Assembly: GCA_003230435.1 (NCBI GenBank)
Contig: QIDW01000238.1
Span: 1 to 7,254 of the forward strand
Length of the DNA stretch: 7,254 nucleotides
Reading direction: 5' to 3'
From: Acidimicrobiia bacterium
Lineage (GTDB): Bacteria > Actinomycetota > Acidimicrobiia > Spongiisociales > ZC4RG35
Shown here: positions 5,664-7,254 of the stretch, in pieces
How positions within the stretch are numbered: position 1 is the first letter of the stretch
Layout: the number at the start of each line of letters is the position of its first letter
The notes under the pieces: generated by a model
Told to the model about the DNA's origin: nothing
The model's input: only the letters and a program-made list of their open reading frames with translations
Database searches by the model: none
Made by a program: the position numbers and the translations under genes

Positions 5664-5669
5664 TAGCGT
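5664..5669 (+). promoter_or_regulatory. Putative -10 element upstream of the FAH-family gene
   Basis: TAGCGT lies ten bases before the ATG at 5680. The sequence between is pyrimidine-rich (CCCCTCTCCT) and cannot act as a Shine-Dalgarno. An internal leaderless or near-leaderless promoter for FAH-gltX is therefore possible. The TTGACG at 5655-5660 is too close to serve as its -35. Confidence 0.35.
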
Positions 5670-5679
5670 CCCCTCTCCT

Positions 5680-6441
5680 ATGAAGATCGTTCGCATGAAG
5701 GCCGGCGACGACATCGCTTATGGGGTTGCCGATGCTGAAGGCGTTCTCGTTTACAAGGGGTCTCCGTTCGTCGCTTGGGAACCAACCGAAACCGTCGTCC
5801 CATGGCCCAGTGTCCGCCTCCTTTCTCCCGTGATTCCGACAAAGGTCCTCTGCGTCGGGAAGAACTACGAAGACCACATTGAAGAGATGGATTACGAGAT
5901 TCCGGAAGAGCCGTTGATCTTCATGAAACCCGCGACCTCGGTCATCGGTCAGAACGCAACTGTGATCCACCCGAGAATCAGCCACGAGGTTCATCACGAG
6001 GCCGAACTGGCTGTGGTCATCAGCCGGCCGGCCCGCAATATCAAGGCGGAGGACGCATCCCTTTACATCTTTGGATACACCGCCGCCAACGATGTAACAG
6101 CGCGCGACCTGCAAGAAAGGGACTCCCAGTGGACCAGAGCCAAGGGTTTCGACACTTTTTGCCCGCTCGGCCCCGCTATCGAGACCGAACTGGATCCGCT
6201 CGAGCGTCTTGCCGTGATCTGCAAGGTCAACGGAGAGGTCCGTCAGGCAGGCTTCACCTCAGACATGGTGTTCGGGGTGGCCGAGATCCTCGAATACATC
6301 ACGGCCTTCACCACACTCCTGCCCGGCGACGTAGTCCTCACTGGAACACCTGCCGGCGTGAGCAAAGTCGAGCCAGGGGATGTCATGGAGGTTGAGATCG
6401 ACGGCATCGGGACTCTCACAAATAGACTCGTGTCTCCATGA
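5680..6441 (+). CDS. Fumarylacetoacetate hydrolase (FAH) family protein
   Basis: Members of this family cleave or isomerise acylpyruvate-type compounds, using a divalent metal in the cytosol; some are oxaloacetate decarboxylases. The 253-aa protein has the short bacterial architecture: a small N-terminal region, LCVGKNYEDHIEEM (57-70) and IFMKPATSVIG (80-90). The metal ligands are E107 and E109 in HHEAELAVVIS and D138 in ANDVTARDLQ. RAKGFDTFCPLGP (153-165) contains Lys155, and TGTPAGV (221-227) lies near the C-terminus. All expected metal ligands are present, so it should be active. The substrate cannot be told from the sequence. The stop overlaps the gltX start by four bases (ATGA, 6438-6441). 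The same FAH-then-gltX order is known in mycobacteria (Rv2993c next to the glutamyl-tRNA synthetase gene), which supports a conserved neighbourhood. The start lacks a ribosome binding site. Confidence 0.93.
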   Translation: MKIVRMKAGDDIAYGVADAEGVLVYKGSPFVAWEPTETVVPWPSVRLLSPVIPTKVLCVGKNYEDHIEEMDYEIPEEPLIFMKPATSVIGQNATVIHPRISHEVHHEAELAVVISRPARNIKAEDASLYIFGYTAANDVTARDLQERDSQWTRAKGFDTFCPLGPAIETELDPLERLAVICKVNGEVRQAGFTSDMVFGVAEILEYITAFTTLLPGDVVLTGTPAGVSKVEPGDVMEVEIDGIGTLTNRLVSP

Positions 6442-7254
6442 GTGTTCGGGTTCGGATGGCCCCTTCACCGACGGGGACGCTGCATGTCGGCACTGCTCGG
6501 GCAGCCCTTTTCAACTGGCTATTTGCCCGTCACAACGGAGGGACCTTCATTCTCCGCATCGACGACACCGATCGAGAGCGGTCCACGTCGGAGTTCGAAG
6601 AAGAAATCCTCGGGTCACTTCGCTGGCTTGGGCTTGATTGGGATGAGGGTGTTGGCGTCGGAGGGCCCCACGGCAGCTATCGCCAATCCGACCGTCTCGA
6701 CCGTTATCAGAAGATCGCGGGCGACCTCGTCGAGTCAGGCGCTGCCTATTACGACGACCGTTCCTCTGATCAGCTCGAGTCTCTCCGACAGCTTGCCCAG
6801 AAGGAGGGCAAACACCCGGGCCACTACATCCGACGGCCGGACATTCCCGCTGACTCGGGTGTGATCCGCCTGGCCATTCCCCAGGACGCACCGGTGGTGG
6901 TTGATGACATGGTCCGAGGCGCCGTGAGTTTCGAGCCTGTGGACATCGACGATTTCGTCATCCTGCGGAGCAACGGAACGCCCACTTATCACCTGGCGTC
7001 GACCGTTGATGACGTGGACTATGAGATCACTCACGTGGCCAGAGGCGAGGATCTCCTGCCGTCGACCCCGAAACACATTCTGTTGACCAGGGCCATGGGG
7101 CACGCTGAGCCCTTCTACGCCCATCTTCCTCTGCTCTTCGGGACCGATGGACGGAAACTGTCCAAACGTCATGGCGCGACCTCCCTTTCAGAGTTCCGTG
7201 ATGACGGGTTCCTCCCCGACGCTGTTTTCAACTACCTGGCGATTCTGGGTTGGT
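6438..7254 (+). CDS. gltX: Glutamyl-tRNA synthetase, N-terminal part (runs off the right edge)
   Basis: GltX charges tRNA-Glu with glutamate in the cytosol. The 272 residues visible cover the class I catalytic domain. RMAPSPTGTLHVGTARAAL contains the HIGH-type motif HVGT (16-19), and ILRIDDTDRERS follows. DFVILRSNGTPTYHLA and HVARGEDLLPSTPKHILL then lead to the KMSKS-type motif KLSKRHG from residue 240. The anticodon-binding domain lies beyond the window. The insert between the two halves of the Rossmann fold (about residues 95-135) is short and has no cysteines, so the zinc site of some GluRS enzymes is absent. The ATG at 6438 shares ATGA with the FAH stop, so translation is probably coupled. 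Whether it is discriminating or also charges tRNA-Gln cannot be judged from this part. Confidence 0.96.
   Translation, partial: MSVRVRMAPSPTGTLHVGTARAALFNWLFARHNGGTFILRIDDTDRERSTSEFEEEILGSLRWLGLDWDEGVGVGGPHGSYRQSDRLDRYQKIAGDLVESGAAYYDDRSSDQLESLRQLAQKEGKHPGHYIRRPDIPADSGVIRLAIPQDAPVVVDDMVRGAVSFEPVDIDDFVILRSNGTPTYHLASTVDDVDYEITHVARGEDLLPSTPKHILLTRAMGHAEPFYAHLPLLFGTDGRKLSKRHGATSLSEFRDDGFLPDAVFNYLAILGW

Noticed and set aside
5386..6114. 242-codon frame opposite the FAH gene
   Set aside because: It lies antisense to a strongly conserved gene, resembles no family and is a shadow frame.

Overview
This 7.25 kb window is densely packed, moderately GC-rich bacterial chromosome. The gene content points to an actinobacterium, perhaps an Acidimicrobiia-like lineage. 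The pointers are a coenzyme F420 gene (cofC/fbiD), DUF427 and DUF2332 proteins, a fumarylacetoacetate-hydrolase-family gene directly upstream of gltX (an order also known in mycobacteria), several starts that look leaderless, and 4-bp ATGA/GTGA gene overlaps. The taxonomic call is inference. I see no rRNA, tRNA, CRISPR array, insertion sequence or phage gene.

Layout, left to right. Positions 3-493 (+) hold the C-terminal part of a DUF2332 protein with a broken frame; it runs off the left edge. Positions 478-1182 (-) hold an SDR oxidoreductase whose catalytic tyrosine position is Phe. Positions 1230-2374 (-) hold a MOFRL-type glycerate 2-kinase and 2371-2914 (-) hold CofC; the two overlap by GTGA and each has a broken frame. 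Positions 2989-3273 (+) hold a DUF427 protein. Positions 3270-3710 (-) hold a universal stress protein and 3733-4191 (-) hold PgpA, probably one transcript from a promoter divergent to ilvE. The right side is a tight + strand run: ilvE (4250-5164), an unrecognised 161-aa protein (5164-5649), an FAH-family protein (5680-6441) and gltX (6438 to the right edge).

The most notable signal is that three genes in the first 2.6 kb are each interrupted once, by an apparent loss of about 10, 29 and 37 bases. Each loss removes a conserved family motif and shifts the frame, while the flanking coding sequence looks undamaged. Clustered short deletions without other decay suggest assembly or consensus errors, or very recent inactivation; the sequence alone cannot separate these. 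Because of them, one 593-codon minus-strand frame (3070-1289) appears as a CofC-glycerate kinase fusion, which is not the ancestral arrangement.

How the genes may work together: cofC and the glycerate kinase are translationally coupled. The kinase makes 2-phosphoglycerate, one enolase step from phosphoenolpyruvate, and CofC/FbiD enzymes use small phospho-acids of this kind to begin the F420 side chain. A substrate-supply link is plausible but unproven. The other genes are housekeeping: PgpA for phosphatidylglycerol, IlvE for branched-chain amino acids, GltX for Glu-tRNA, and a universal stress protein. I found no clear new multi-gene system; the cofC-kinase pair is the best lead.
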